A stretch of 64,000 nt of DNA from Ooceraea biroi (GCF_003672135.1 NC_039517.1:11246601-11310600), one strand, 5' to 3'. Numbered from the stretch's first letter, positions 22,966 through 34,925 are shown. Numbers and translations are program-made. The notes: generated by a model not told the origin, from the letters alone.

Positions 22966-23417
22966 AGACACCGTGGCACCGCCGCACGGAAACCCAGCCG
23001 CATCTCCGTGCGCGCCTCGCCGGGGAATATCACCGAGCCCTACTGAACACGGGAGCCATCCTCTCCTACATGTCGGAGGAGATGGCGTCCCACCTCCGGC
23101 GCCACGGCCGCGAGCAGCCCGTAACAACCACGGCCAGACTAGCGGACGGACACGTCCGGGACATCCGGACCGAGCTCCGCGTCCAGATTCATGCTGGGGC
23201 ATACCGAGGAGAACACGGCTTCTTGGTCCTACCCGGGCTACGACCACCAATTATCCTGGGGATGGACTTGCTCGAGAAGGCCAGGTTCTACTGGGGGATC
23301 ACCAACCCGCCCACTCCCCTCGAGGTGGTCGGAAACGACGCCGGCATTGCGGCCTGTAGCTCCGACCAACAGCGGCAGTTAGACGCTCTTCTCCAGGAAT
23401 ATTTGGTCACAGTTTGA
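22965..23417 (+). pseudogene. Aspartic protease with altered active site
   Basis: The reading ALLNTGAILSYMS corresponds to the active-site loop of retroviral-type proteases, with Asn where the catalytic Asp of D-T/S-G belongs. The flap region and the second conserved block (PPIILGMDLLEKARF) are present. The fold is readable but the enzyme would be inactive. A stop at 23416 separates it from RT. Confidence 0.8.
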
Positions 23418-23439
23418 GCAGATCATCGGACCCACCGGC

Positions 23440-24780
23440 CGCGCCGAGCACCGGATTCACTTGGAGGAAGGGCAATACCCCATCCGGCAACGCTACCGCA
23501 CTTACAACCCCGCGATGCAAGAGGTTATAGACCGAGAAATCGACACTATGCTAGCCGAAGGGTGCATCGAGCGCGCTAGCAGCCCTTGGAACTCCGGCGT
23601 GGTGCTCGCTAAGAAAAAGGACGGCCGCTATCGGTTCTGTATAGACTTCCGCCGGTTGAACGCGGTGTCTAAGCGCGATGCCTACCCCCTACCACCGGTA
23701 CAACACACTCTGGATCAGCTCCGGGAGGCCCGGTTTCTATCCACCATTGATCTCCGCAACGGGTATTGGCAGGTGTCTCTCCACCCGGCCAGCCGACCGC
23801 TAACCGCTTTCGCTATACCAGGACGGGGGCAATTCCAGTTCAGAGTGATGCCCTTCGGGCTGCACTCCGCCCCAGCGACGTTCCAACGCATGCTGGACGC
23901 AATTATCGAGCCAGATATGGAGCCCCGGGCCTTCGCCTATCTGTACGACATCGTAGTCCTCGGAAGAACTTTCGAGGAACACCTCGCCAACCTCCGCGAG
24001 GTACTCCGCCGACTACTAGAAGCGAAACTCCGGATCAATACCGACAAATGTCACTTCGCCCACGACAGCCTCCGGTACCTCGGACATATTGTCGACCGGG
24101 ACGGGGTAAGGACCGACCCCGAGAAAGTGCGGGCCATAACCGAGTTTCCTACTCCGACCGGCCTGCGAGAGCTAAGGCGGTTTCTCGGGATCGCTTCTTG
24201 GTATCGGCGATTCGTAGCCAACGTCGCCACGGTAGCCGCACCGCTACACCAGCTCCTTCGCAAAAAGACCCGATGGACGTGGGGGAAGGCGCAGGAACGG
24301 GCATTTCGCGCCATTAAAGATGGACTAGCCACCGCACCCGTGCTCCGCTGCTCGGATTTCATCAAACTCTTCACCCTTCAGACCGATGCCAGCGACACAA
24401 GGATCGGCGCCGTGCTGACCCAAGAAGTGGAAGGACAGGAGAGGGTGGTAGCATATGCGAGCCGCTCCCTACGGCCGGCCGAGAGACATTATTCGGCTAC
24501 TGAAAAGGAGTGCCTGGCCGTCGTATGGGGCATCGAAAAGATGTGACCACCTAGAGGGATACCAATTCCGAGTCCTCACCGACCACTTTTCGCTTCGCTG
24601 GCTCCACACTCTGGAACACCCGACCGGACGACTGGCCCGGTGGTCGGTCGCCCTCCAGCAGCACGATTTCGAGGTGCAATATCGAAAGGGAACATGCAAC
24701 ACCGTACCGGACGCCCTCTCCAGGCAACCACTGGACGACCAGGGGGATGATCCCGACGACGACCTCGCCGCCCTAGGGCC
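23440..24780 (+). pseudogene. Reverse transcriptase and RNase H
   Basis: All RT blocks are seen: SPWNSGVVLAKKKDGRYRFC, IDFRRLNAVS, FLSTIDLRNGYWQV, VMPFGLHSAPATFQRML and the motif C region. Motif C reads YLYDIVVLG, so the first Asp of the YxDD box is Tyr. RNase H follows (TLQTDASDTRIGAVLTQ, YSATEKECLAVVWGIEKM). A frameshift near 24540 moves the reading to FRVLTDHFSLRWL and the tether region ending at NTVPDALSRQP. The loss of a catalytic Asp means the copy is dead. Confidence 0.9.
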
Positions 24781-26026
24781 CGAACAGCCGTGTCGATGGT
24801 ACCAGCGGATGATAGAAACCATACAAGCCGAGCCAGAAAAACGGCCGGATTACACCGTTCGCCGCGGGAAACTATACCGCCACATCCACGAGCGGCACTC
24901 CTTGGACGATGAAGGCGAGGACTCGGCATGGAAATTGTGCATCCCACGGTCATTGAGACCACGAGTCTTAAACGAGTGCCACGACGCCGCCACCACAGGG
25001 CACCTCGGCATCACAAAGACCATCGCACGCTTGGCCCAAAAATACTACTGGCCCGGAATGTTGCGAGAGGCCGCCTGTTACGTCCGTCGGTACCAGAGTT
25101 GCCAGGCATACAAGGTGTCACAACAAGCATCAGCCGGACTGATGCACCACCGCCCAACCAGCGAGCCCGGGCACACCATCGCCACCGACCTGATCGGGCC
25201 TCTACCCAGATCATCCAGGGGACACGCTTGGGTCATCGTAACGCAAGACGTATTCAGTAAATGGCTAGAGGTCAAGCCAATACGAAACGCCACCGCTGCC
25301 GCCGTCACCGCCGCCCTCGAGGAGTGGGTTTACCGACACGGGTGTCCCGACGCCATAATATCGGACAACAGGAGGCAATTTATAAGCCGGGAGTTTGAGG
25401 ATACCGCGAAACGCCTGGGGATCCGCCATCAACGCACCCCTCCGTACACCCCCCAGTGTAATCCGGTCGAGCGGGCGAACCGCACGCTCAAAACGATGGT
25501 CGCGCAATTTGTCGGAGCCAACCACCGCACCTGGGATCAGAAACTCCCCGAACTAGCGTTCGCCATGAACACTGCCATACACGAGGGCACGGGATACACC
25601 CCGACCTTCCTGACGTACGGCCGGGAGCTACCATCCCCCGGGAGCCTTCGAACGGAGCAGGAAGGCAACGACGACGAACCTACCGATCTGACCAGCGACC
25701 GACAAACACGCGTCAAACGCCTCGAACGCATGCGGGACACCTACCAAATGGCCACCCTCCGACAACAGGAGGCCACCGAACGACAAAGTCGATATTACAA
25801 TTTACGACATCGAGATTGGCGACCCAGAGCCGGAGACGCGGTCATGAAACGCGAACATCCGCTATCTAATGCCGCCGAGAACTTCGCTGGTAAACTCGCC
25901 CCGAAGTACGCCGGCCCATATATGGTACGAAAGATCGTGTCACCGGTAATAGTACAACTCGAGGACAACGATCGGAATCTCGGAAATGTACACATTAGGG
26001 ACCTCAAACCGTACGGCCGCGAGTAA
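24780..26026 (+). pseudogene. Integrase
   Basis: The HHCC finger is damaged: HDAATTGHLG is present, but the Cys pair reads YQSC, with Tyr for the first Cys. The DDE core is complete: Asp in IATDLIGP, Asp in IISDNRRQF and Glu in NPVERANRT. A C-terminal GPY-like region follows (PKYAGPYMVRKIVSPVIVQL) and ends HIRDLKPYGRE at a stop. Integrase as the last pol domain marks a Ty3/Gypsy element. Confidence 0.9.
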
Positions 26027-26098
26027 AGAAACCGAGACACCGGGAGCGAAACAACCCCACTCGGCGCGAACACCACACGAGGCCGGCAGTACGTCGTC

Positions 26099-26833
26099 AT
26101 GAGCCGGCAAGAGCACGAGCAAGCGCGAGCCACGGCCAGTCAAGCCGTACGGCCCGAATATTCACCGCCGAAGGAGGCAACTGTCCGACCACCCACCAGC
26201 CGTTCACGATACCCCCGGTCCAGGCAGGACCAAATGTGCGCCGCCCTGGGCACCGCACCACCACCGAGCCGAACCAGGATGCGGTCAAGTAGGTCGGCCA
26301 GCACATCGGCCCCAGCACCAGCACACCGAACACTTCTGACTCCGGCACAGTTTCGAGCCGAGATAGAGGCCCTGTTCGGAGATTTCACCGGCACGGAAAT
26401 GGACCTCGGGGTGATCGAAGGGCCAAGACCACCGGCTCCATCAGCAAGTACAAGCGCAACGGGCCCAACCGATCCACCGCCGGCCGCGGAAGCACCACAC
26501 CGCCGCCAAACCAGGCACGACCGCCGCCCCCGGTCAACCAAGCAAGCCGACCGCCACCTCCCGCCGTACAAGTGCCAACGCCACCAGCTGTCCAAGGGCC
26601 GGCTAGCCCCCGGATCCCGTACGACGTCGTCGACCGCCTCCGGCCAGGGCAACGTTATCGGCACCGGGATCCCGAGACCGGCCAGACATTCTTGCTGCAC
26701 CGACACCGGCAAGGGGAACTTATCTTCCGGCCGATCCGCCGCAGAAATTAAAAGGAGTACACGCGAAGTACGCCAAAATTTTTGTTTGGTAACCGACCCC
26801 GAAGTATTTTGTTTTTGTAACCGCGCCGGTTAA
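26099..26833 (+). CDS. Extra ORF downstream of integrase, unknown
   Basis: A 244-codon frame rich in Pro, Ser, Thr and Arg starts 73 bp after the integrase stop. From about 26540 the neighbouring frame looks more protein-like (PPAVQVPTPPAVQGPAS, then GQRYRHRDPETGQTFLLHR), so a frameshift is likely and the original product may have ended near 26751. I see no signal peptide, transmembrane segment or fusion motif, so there is no support for an envelope gene. Function unknown. Confidence 0.45.
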   Translation: MSRQEHEQARATASQAVRPEYSPPKEATVRPPTSRSRYPRSRQDQMCAALGTAPPPSRTRMRSSRSASTSAPAPAHRTLLTPAQFRAEIEALFGDFTGTEMDLGVIEGPRPPAPSASTSATGPTDPPPAAEAPHRRQTRHDRRPRSTKQADRHLPPYKCQRHQLSKGRLAPGSRTTSSTASGQGNVIGTGIPRPARHSCCTDTGKGNLSSGRSAAEIKRSTREVRQNFCLVTDPEVFCFCNRAG

Positions 26834-27102
26834 AGCATTTCTGTTATTGTCTCTAGAATAGGTAAGGTTATAGTAGTGTACCATGGCCAGATTGGTTTTT
26901 TTTAAGCAAATTCGTTCCGTTCTCTCGGCCGCTTCAATTATTAATAGCGTTATCATTGTGTTCTACGTTCTATATTTTCTTTTCCTGACAAACCTAGTTG
27001 TATTATTAGTAGAGATATACATATATAGAAGTTATCACTCGTATCGTGTTTGAATTCTCCGCTACTACCCTCTCCGCGAAGTCCAGTCTAGCAAGGGGGA
27101 GA

Positions 27103-27805
27103 TGTGACGCAGCTATTGCTACGTCACGGCTGTCTCGCGCAACAGCTAGCGGCGCGACGCCTGCGGCCCCGCGGACCGCCATACGCCAGGCCCCACCAAG
27201 CGCCGCGGCCCCTCCAGGCACCGCGACCCCCGGACCTGTGGTCCGGGGGTATATAAGCGCGAGCCGCGAGTCCACCGCCACGATTCCCGGGCTAGAGCTC
27301 TCCCGCTCTAGCTATCCTAAGCCTGCGAGCCGAGCAGCAGTTCCTAAGCCTGCGTCTTGAACAGCATCTCCGCCGAAGCCTGCGAGTTGAGCAGCACTCC
27401 GCCTAAGCCGGCGTACTGAGCTGCACTCCACCTAAGCCGGCGCACTGAGCCGCACTTCGCCTAAGTCGGCGTACTGAGCCGCACTCCGCCTAAGCCTGCG
27501 TTCTGAGCAGCACTCCACCGCAGTCTGCGTATTGAGCAGCACTCCACCGAATCCCCGCCAAACCTCCGCGCATTCCGCGTCACCACGACTCCACCGCTTA
27601 GACGTAAGACTCCGCCGCGTATTCCGAGTCACCGCGACTCCACCGCCTAGTGATAAGCCTCCGTGTACATGTATAATTAATTAGCCACAGAATATATTGA
27701 TTTCTTTTCCCTAAAAGGTCTATCGATTCACTACCTTCCCTGTCGTCACGGTTTCACCGACTCTGGGTAATTCGCGAGCTGTCCGCTCACTCGTAGCACG
27801 TTACA
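27103..27805 (+). repeat. 3' LTR (703 bp)
   Basis: It matches the 5' LTR at both ends and carries the TATA box at 27250-27256, with about eight minisatellite units instead of about ten. It is preceded by the purine tract AGCAAGGGGGAGA, a good polypurine primer. Confidence 0.9.
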
Positions 27806-27869
27806 CATCGATTGAATTCAAATCCAAATCAACCAAGCACCTTATCGTCTCAATTATCTTTTATAATAA

Positions 27870-28780
27870 CTGATTATAATGGATGATGATTATATCATCT
27901 GAAGAATTATCGAAATCCATAATTATGGAAGAAAATGCACGAATACGAAAAACAATTGTTTCTTGGACACAAGGCAAAGTAACCAAAGATGGATGGGAAG
28001 CTTTAAGAGAACCATTCGATAATATAAGTAAAAACAAGCTTAGATGCAGGTGAATTGAATTGTGTTATAAAATGCTTTTGTGATGTAAATTATAATATAT
28101 CTAAATTTTCTAAACAAGGTTCAAAATCAAAACGTTGGATTTATTCTAACTTTCAAATGCATTTACTTAAAAAATATATTCAAATTCATCTGCAACTAAA
28201 TTTAATGAAAAAAGTTGTATTACTCATTATGTATCAAAAGCGTCATCAGAGTTTTCAAATGCAGAAATAATTCACAATATTGAGTTTACAGATACAGAAC
28301 ATATAGAAAAGACTAGTCAACATATAAATGATGAGAAAGATAAACCGAAAGTTATGAATATAATGGAAGTTATAGATCAAGCGAAAATTATTTTTGATAC
28401 AGTAGAAGATACAGTAGAAGATACAGAAAATCGAATTATAGACTCGCAAAAACTGAAAGACAAGATGAAAGAAGATATTAACTGTTCTATTTTCGATTCT
28501 AGCTTTAATTCTAGTAATACTATTGATCCCATTATTGATTCTAGTACTCGTATTTGTTCTTATACTTTTAAGGTAGATGCCAGTCAATGTGATAAATAGG
28601 AAAGTATAAAATATCAAAAATCTGAGAGATTAAAAAGAACTCGAGAAAAATTAAGTCCGAATCAAAATGTAATTACATATTATTTTATTTTGGCTGAAAA
28701 ATTTCTAAAATTATATGTCATAATGTTGAAGTAACAGAAAATCTTTTACCTAAAATAAAAAATTCACAAAAATAGATTCT
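27870..28780 (+). pseudogene. Unknown protein remnant, fragment 2
   Basis: Segments such as ENARIRKTIVSWTQGKVTKD, KSKRWIYSNFQMHLLKKYI and a long acidic stretch (28290-28600) read in different frames. They look like parts of one protein that continues from 20686 across the Gypsy insertion. No family recognised. It ends where the Penelope copy begins. Confidence 0.4.
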
Positions 28781-28835
28781 ACTGTTAAAGATAATGGATT
28801 AGTTCTAAATAATTTGTTGAAGAAACTCTTAGACA

Positions 28836-29384
28836 TAACTAACTGATACCGGAAACCGACTTTCTCCGGCCGATACATAAATTATTTTTCAAACCATCCA
28901 TGCAAATATAAGATTAGTGTGATAACTAACCTAGTTGACAGGGCTATTCTAGTGTCTGACGCTAGGTTCCATACTCAGAATCTAGGAATTGTGAAGGAAA
29001 TCCTTCAGAATAATTGTTATCCTGCGAATTTTATTGATCGATATATCACTCGTAGACTAAAAGCAATTGAATATCGTGACACGTTATAGAATGATAGTAG
29101 AAATTCAAAAAGTGATACAAATTACCTAAGTATTCCTTATATCAATAAAATAAGTGAGAGTATTGAGAGAGTGTTAAAATGTTGCGGCCTTGAGGTTCTT
29201 TACATGATTCCGAAAAAGCTAGATTAGGAAAGATAAAGACAAAACAAAGAAGGAACATCAAACAAGCGTAGTATATAAATTTGACTGTTCTAACTGTAAT
29301 GCAAGTTACATTGGCCAAACGAAAAGACATCTCGAAACAAGATTAAAAGAACACAGAAATGATATAAAAAAGGATATTAGTAGC
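28836..29384 (+). pseudogene. Penelope-like element A, RT end and start of GIY-YIG
   Basis: The copy begins inside the RT domain (TN.YRKPTFSGRYINYFSNHP), runs through VITNLVDRAILVSDARFH and reaches the GIY-YIG endonuclease (CNASYIGQTKRHLETRLKEH). At DIKKDISS it is cut by an LTR element and resumes at 39938. The 5' truncation is typical of target-primed retroelements. Several stops and frameshifts are present. Confidence 0.85.
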
Positions 29385-29574
29385 TGTAGGATCGCTCATG
29401 GGGTTCACTTAGATATTCACACGTATTTCTGTTGTCTTACTTCACTCTTTATTCTTCTCTACTTTACACTGCGGCCTTCGCCGTGTCGGTTCTTATAATA
29501 ATAATCTCCTCCGCTTGCGCCATCTACATACTCCCACTTTCGCCGGTGTGAGCTCCTTCGAGCTATACTCTACA
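29385..29574 (-). repeat. LTR, left copy (3' LTR)
   Basis: 190 bp starting TGTAGGATCGCTCATGG and ending AGCTATACTCTACA. It differs from the right copy by only a few substitutions. Confidence 0.9.
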
Positions 29575-29731
29575 TCCCTTCTTTATTTTGAGGGAAATAA
29601 CAGTAAATAAAATAAAATGTCTTTTGATTTAACAAAATAATCCGACACCGCCAGAGGTTAATCGGATAACTGAACTTACAGACTCTTGCGCTTGATAGCC
29701 CTCTTCTGCCCAAAACTAATCCTTAATTATA

Positions 29732-30225
29732 CAGGGTATCCCAGAATTCGCGGATACGGAATGCACAGTATGATTGTCGGTACCAATAGAAACAAGTTTT
29801 TCCTCTGGCAAAATTACGTCTGAACACTACTTTTTAAACAATAGCAATTTTAAGCTAAGCAATGAGCGCTCTGGGTTACACGTGAATCAGGAACGGCACG
29901 CGCACGGTGTTCATGGCGCGTGAGAGCGTCTACGCTATTTTACTATTTCACGAAAGATTTTGTAAGAACAATGTATGAAATCTAAATATCGCTATTTTGA
30001 TTATACCTTACGCAATAAGAGAACATTTTTTAATTAATATCATTGAAGTAAAGACTGAAAGTAAATTAAATAAATTAGATAATTTTAGTGAATAATTTAG
30101 TGAATAATTGTTCCAACGTTTTAAAACTGTTTGTGGCCCTGAAAAGGGCCGATTACATATTTTAGAGCATGTGCTCGAAATGCAGGCCTTCCATTTGTAT
30201 ACACATATTTGCTCTGCGGATAAGA
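29732..30225 (-). mobile_element. Mariner-like 3' fragment inside the Gypsy pol
   Basis: ACAGGGTATCCCAGAATTCG at the left end, next to TTATA, resembles the termini of the two fold-back mariners. The right end holds the last codons of a related transposase on the minus strand (MEGLHFEHML). Its 5' part and the adjoining Gypsy pol are gone. Confidence 0.65.
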
Positions 30226-30978
30226 TTTTGTGTATACCAAAATATCGTCTATAAAAACTGCCGTACCCTCGCAGCCTAGCAGCATTCTTTCCATGACTTT
30301 TTGAAATGTTTCCGGTGCACACTTTATGCCAAACATGAGTCTTTTATATCTGAAGAGTCCCTTACTTGTGATAAACGTTGTTATGTCTCGTGAATTCGGT
30401 GTTATTTCGATCTGTTGGAACGCGTTCTTAATGTCTAATTTAGTAAAGTATTTCGCCTGTCTAAAAGTGGGTGTCAGCACATCCATCGTCGGAAGGGGAT
30501 GATTTTCTCTTAGAATGACCATATTGGCTCTCCTCATATCAATACATATACGGATATCGCCATTTTCTTTCAGTATAGGTACCATTGGAGAAACCCATTT
30601 GCTAGGTTTGTTGACTGGTTCGATTATATCAGCTTTTATGAGCTCCTCCAGTTTCTTATTGACTTTCTCTTCGAGCGGTATTGGTATTCTGCGGTAGGGT
30701 TGTGAAACCGGCGTAACCGTTGCATCAATAGGAATGTCTATGGATACATTCTTGAATTTTGGATATTCGTCGACAGCGTTTACTGGTATCCCAACACGAA
30801 GTACGCCCAAAATGATAGCTGTATTTTTTCCAAGGAGGTTTTTTGTTCCTCCACGTATTACGAAAAATTCGGCTCTTGTTTTCCTATTTTCCACAATAAT
30901 GTCGGCCGCAAACGATCCTATGACATCCAGCGGGTTTGTGCTACCATAACTTAGAAAGACTTTATCGGGGTTCTTCAC
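30226..30978 (-). pseudogene. Gypsy RT, 5' part
   Basis: The frame holds the RT blocks KPSKWVSPMVPILKENGDIR, ICIDMRRANMVI, YFTKLDIKNAFQQIEITP and FGIKCAPETFQKVMERM, and keeps the catalytic FIDDILVYTK. Directly after that motif the reading passes into the mariner fragment, so the thumb, RNase H and integrase are absent. Confidence 0.85.
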
Positions 30979-31017
30979 TTAATTAGTAATTTCCACCCGG
31001 TATTTTTTCATAGGTTT

Positions 31018-31803
31018 TCAAGTATTTTCAGTTATCAGGTTACATGTACATCCCAAATCAATTAGCATGCGCACAGGAACGTGTCCTACCGTACAAACGA
31101 TCTCTGCGTCATCGTCGATATGGAACACATAATCCACCTCTTCCGCCTTATGTTTCGCCTTTTCCGCAGAAATAGAATCCTTCTTCTTGTGTTTCTCATA
31201 GGGGAATTTCGTGCTCTTACTGTCGAAGTTTTCTGTATTTCTTCTCCTTTTCTTCGTTCGGCAAAAATCATGGAAATGTCCGACATATCCGCATTTGGCG
31301 CATTTTTTGTTTCGCGCTGGGCATATTCTATCCTGAGATAAGTGATCTCCCTTTCCACATCGCATGCAATTATTCTTGTAGAGTTGTCGCTTAACTTCTA
31401 TTTTAATTACGTCACTGGTAGTGGGTTTGTCCTTGAAATCTTCAAGTTGCTTATTGACGGCCTCGAGAGTATTCGCTTCTGTTATGATAGTGTCGAGGGT
31501 AACTTTGTCTCCTGTAGTTAAAATCTTTTTCCGCAGCTCCGCTGACGAACACTTCTCGGTAACTTCATCTATCAGGTGCTCTTCGATATTTGAAAATTTG
31601 CATTTATTTGCCTGATAACGTAGTCGAATCAGGAACTTTTCCTACTTTTCGCCAGGTTCTTGCTTCATGAGACAAAATAGGTGCCTCTCGTAGATCTTGC
31701 TTTGTTTTGGGGAGAAATACTCGTTCAGTTTTGTTATAGCCGTCTTATACACATCACCGTCTGTCTCGGTTGTTTCCTCAGTGTGTTCTCCTGGTATGTT
31801 ATA
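31018..31803 (-). pseudogene. gag C-terminus and protease
   Basis: A stretch of gag (YFSPKQSKIYERHLFC, MKQEPGEK, CSSAELRKKI) leads to two knuckles, CMRCGKGDH..C and CAKCGYVGHFHDFC. The protease active site reads LIDLGCTCNLI, with Leu where Ser or Thr is usual after the Asp. Stops follow at 31017 and within gag near 31641. The N-terminal gag is lost at about 31803, where unrelated sequence starts. Confidence 0.8.
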
Positions 31804-34260
31804 ATAGTGTCACGTCCGGGGAAGTGAGAATGTAGACGGTCAGCTACCTGTCCCAAATCTATCCCTCAGGTGATTTGATTTCAGGTGCTCTCTTTTGATT
31901 ATGGGTCTATCTGCATACACCGACTTTACCCGGGAATGGAGAGAGCTTGCGATTAACTCTTACGGTGATGAAATCGTGATTGTCAAAAGGAAAATATTGT
32001 AAGTCAATTTTGATTGTAACTTGGTATCTCTCTATTATTTAATAAATGAAAAATGAATTTAAATTATTATCTCTTTTAATTCTTCAACAAAATTACGGTA
32101 TAAAAATAGGAAAATATTGAAAAGGACATCATAGCGTAATGTCGCTGTGTAGTGTACAGAAGTAGTATAATATGGAAATAAGAGCGTCACTTCGCTCTTA
32201 CTAATTATTAATCAAATGGAAAAACGGAAAGGATGAGCAATAATAATGCTCATATGCAAGGGATTGAATAAAATAAAATATCTCAAAAGAAAAGTAGGCA
32301 GGTTACTATGCCTTCCTTTCTAATAAGTGGAATGTAGCACAAGGTAAGGAGACGAGCACTTTTATGCTCATACACGGTGATGGAGTTGAAGAATAAAATA
32401 GTGATTTAAAACAAATTAATATTGATTCTAATTCGTTATTAATTATTATTCATAATTTCGTAATGCTTTATTTGTTAATTAAATAAGATATACCTCTTGT
32501 GACTAAATTGAATGTATCAGGTGGAATATATAATGAAATGGTCAGACGTAGTATGCATAAGGAATTGGTCAGACGAATGAATCTATGTTCGTGCTTAACA
32601 ATACAATAACGACAATTATGTAATTTGTTAAACTTAAATCTTGTTAGTGATATACTGTAACCATAATTAAAGTTATTAATTCACCATGCACTGCTTTATG
32701 GTAAATTAACAATCTCTTAATATTGTCACTAGCGTAAGTCGTACTATTGTTACTAGCGTAAGTCGGACTTTTACCATGATCACTTGATTTAAGTACATAA
32801 ATGTAATAAACTTGTAATGCAATTGGTTAAATTAATGTTTATAATCGAATTATCCTTCAAATAATGGTATGATTTGATTTTAATTCACTTTAATATTAAA
32901 TGTGACTTAATTGTATAATGAGACATATATGCTCTTATACCGGGCTAAGGCATGAGAAAATGGCGGCTATACACGCCGTAGTATATGACAGGTATGGAAG
33001 CGAATGTTCGCCCTCGAATGTTTTCAAAGGATAAATCACAGCGAATGAAGTCGCTGTTAATGGTATTCAAAGGGGAAAAACGAATTAACGCTTTTGATAT
33101 AAATGAAATAAATGGGTATGCCTCGCACAAATAAATTGAAAGAATTAATGCATTCATGCACTATATATTCAATATAGGATGACGCTTCGCTGCGAATTTA
33201 CGCTGGCGAGCGATTCTGAACGAAAGTTAAAGTTGAAATATAATTGTTTGCAACTGTTGTATCACTAACATTATTCTCAATGATTAATACAATAATATTT
33301 GAAGGCTAAATTTAATGAACAACCAAATTAATCAAAAGTTTATTACTGAAATCAAGTGTAGTATAGAACTTGGTTACAATATGAGTGTATGTGTCACTCG
33401 AAATAATTTTATTCGCAAATGTCATATAAATCTGAACCCTCAGGCCAGTAATTGTTTCACAAATAATTATAAATCAAAACTATTAAGTAACTGTAAGTGT
33501 AATAATGTATTGAAGCTTTATAACTCTGTCAAAATGTATAGTATGTATATGGAGTACAAGTATAACGTTCCCTAAGAGCAGCGAGTATAAAATAATGAAA
33601 CAAATCTACTCACAAGTGTTCGCACAGATCTAACCCTCAGGTCAGGAAGCACTTGATGATGTAGCAGCAAAAGAATAAGTCAATCAGACTTCGGTAATAA
33701 CTCGAACTTCACTGGCTCTACGTTATATTTTACGCCCAGTTAGCGAATTTACGCTAGCTAGCGACTCCAAGTTGGTCTCGTAATAATTCTAAAAGTGTCC
33801 TAATAATAATCGATAATTCTCTGGCTGCTGCACCACGTTATATACTCGAAACTTATGATGCGTGGGGACAGGGTCCCTGTAGCTCGAGAAGGGGTTACAA
33901 TAAGTGGGGACGCTATGGTTAAAGTAAAAACTAAAATAGTAGGGAGGCTCTGCCCACTTAATTCATTGGATCTTCGTTTCCGAAGCTTCTTATGGTGGGA
34001 TCGAAAATTTAAGTGGTGGGATTGGTCTCACGGTGCGTCTAGTGGGGACAATGAGCTCAACGATGAGCTCAACGCTTACAAAAGATAAACGTATTTTGAC
34101 GCGTAAGTTCAACATAAAATTCTCAGTACAGAATTATCGCTCATCTGTTATACTTTTTAATCAACCGGAGTTTCTCCGAATCAAATGGCAGCTGCAACTT
34201 CCTGCCGATATATACTGCTCGAGATATCTATTCAACCTTTGATTAAGACAGCGGTCTTGG
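31804..34260. other. Non-coding, hairpin-rich segment of unknown nature
   Basis: The segment starts TGTCACGTCCGGGG, which looks like an LTR end, but I found no second copy in the window. Between 32131 and 33879 at least a dozen short perfect stems stand out. Examples are TAAGAGCG/CGCTCTTA (32179-32200), ATGAGCA/TGCTCAT (32233-32253), GTATAA-GAG/CTC-TTATAC (32913-32940), ACAGCGA/TCGCTGT (33038-33057) and ACAGGG/CCCTGT (33867-33879). GCGAATTTACGCTGGCGAGC recurs with two changes at 33192 and 33743. No protein could be read. Confidence 0.45.
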
Positions 34261-34902
34261 ATTATTATTTCAATCAGGTGCCGACAAGTCACCATCTTTT
34301 ACAATTAGTCATCATGAAATAATATTCCTTCGTGAATTTAAATCTTTATTATTTTGTTACTTAACGCTGTGTTCACTGTCTTATTCAAATTAATATTTAA
34401 ATAATTCTGTAATGCTCACAAATTTAATTCTTAAAATTATAACGCTTGACATATGCATTTTATATGCTCTTAGTCTTATGCATGAATTATTATAAGACCT
34501 TGCATACGTCTACTTAATAATATGACGCACTCAGCTAAAATAATAATTTTAGATGATTTAATTACATTATTAAAGGCTCATGATACCAATAATTGATTTT
34601 ACAATAATTTATAATGATTATTATTCAGCTGAGTGCGTCATATTATTAAGTAGACGTATGCAAGGTCTTATAATAATTCATGCATAAGACTAAGAGCATA
34701 TAAAATGCATATGTCAAGCGTTATAATTTTAAGAATTAAATTTGTGAGCATTACAGAATTATTTAAATATTAATTTGAATAAGACAGTGAACACAGCGTT
34801 AAGTAACAAAAGAATAAAGATTTAAATTCACGAAGGAATATTATTTCATGATGACTAATTGTAAAAGACGGTGACTTGTCGGCACCTGATTGAAATAATA
34901 AT
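34261..34902. repeat. 642-bp palindrome
   Basis: Left arm 34261-34540 and right arm 34624-34902 are near-exact reverse complements (start ATTATTATTTCAATCAGG), with a spacer of about 83 bp. No coding capacity and no clear target duplication. Confidence 0.9.
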
Positions 34903-34925
34903 ATATATATATATATATATATATA
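34899..34925. repeat. (AT)n microsatellite
   Basis: An uninterrupted AT run directly follows the right arm of the palindrome. Confidence 0.9.

Larger units (their letters stand above)
20687..27805 (+). mobile_element. Gypsy-type LTR retrotransposon with tRNA-Lys primer site
   Basis: Two LTRs beginning TGTGACGCAGC and ending CACGTTACA enclose gag, protease, RT, RNase H and integrase in the Ty3/Gypsy order. CATC (20683-20686 and 27806-27809) is the target duplication. The primer site matches tRNA-Lys. The coding region is broken by stops, frameshifts and changed catalytic residues, so this copy could not encode its own replication. It is GC-rich compared with its surroundings. Confidence 0.95.

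Noticed and set aside
26099..26833. Envelope gene of an errantivirus-like Gypsy element
   Set aside because: No signal peptide, hydrophobic anchor or cysteine pattern is visible.
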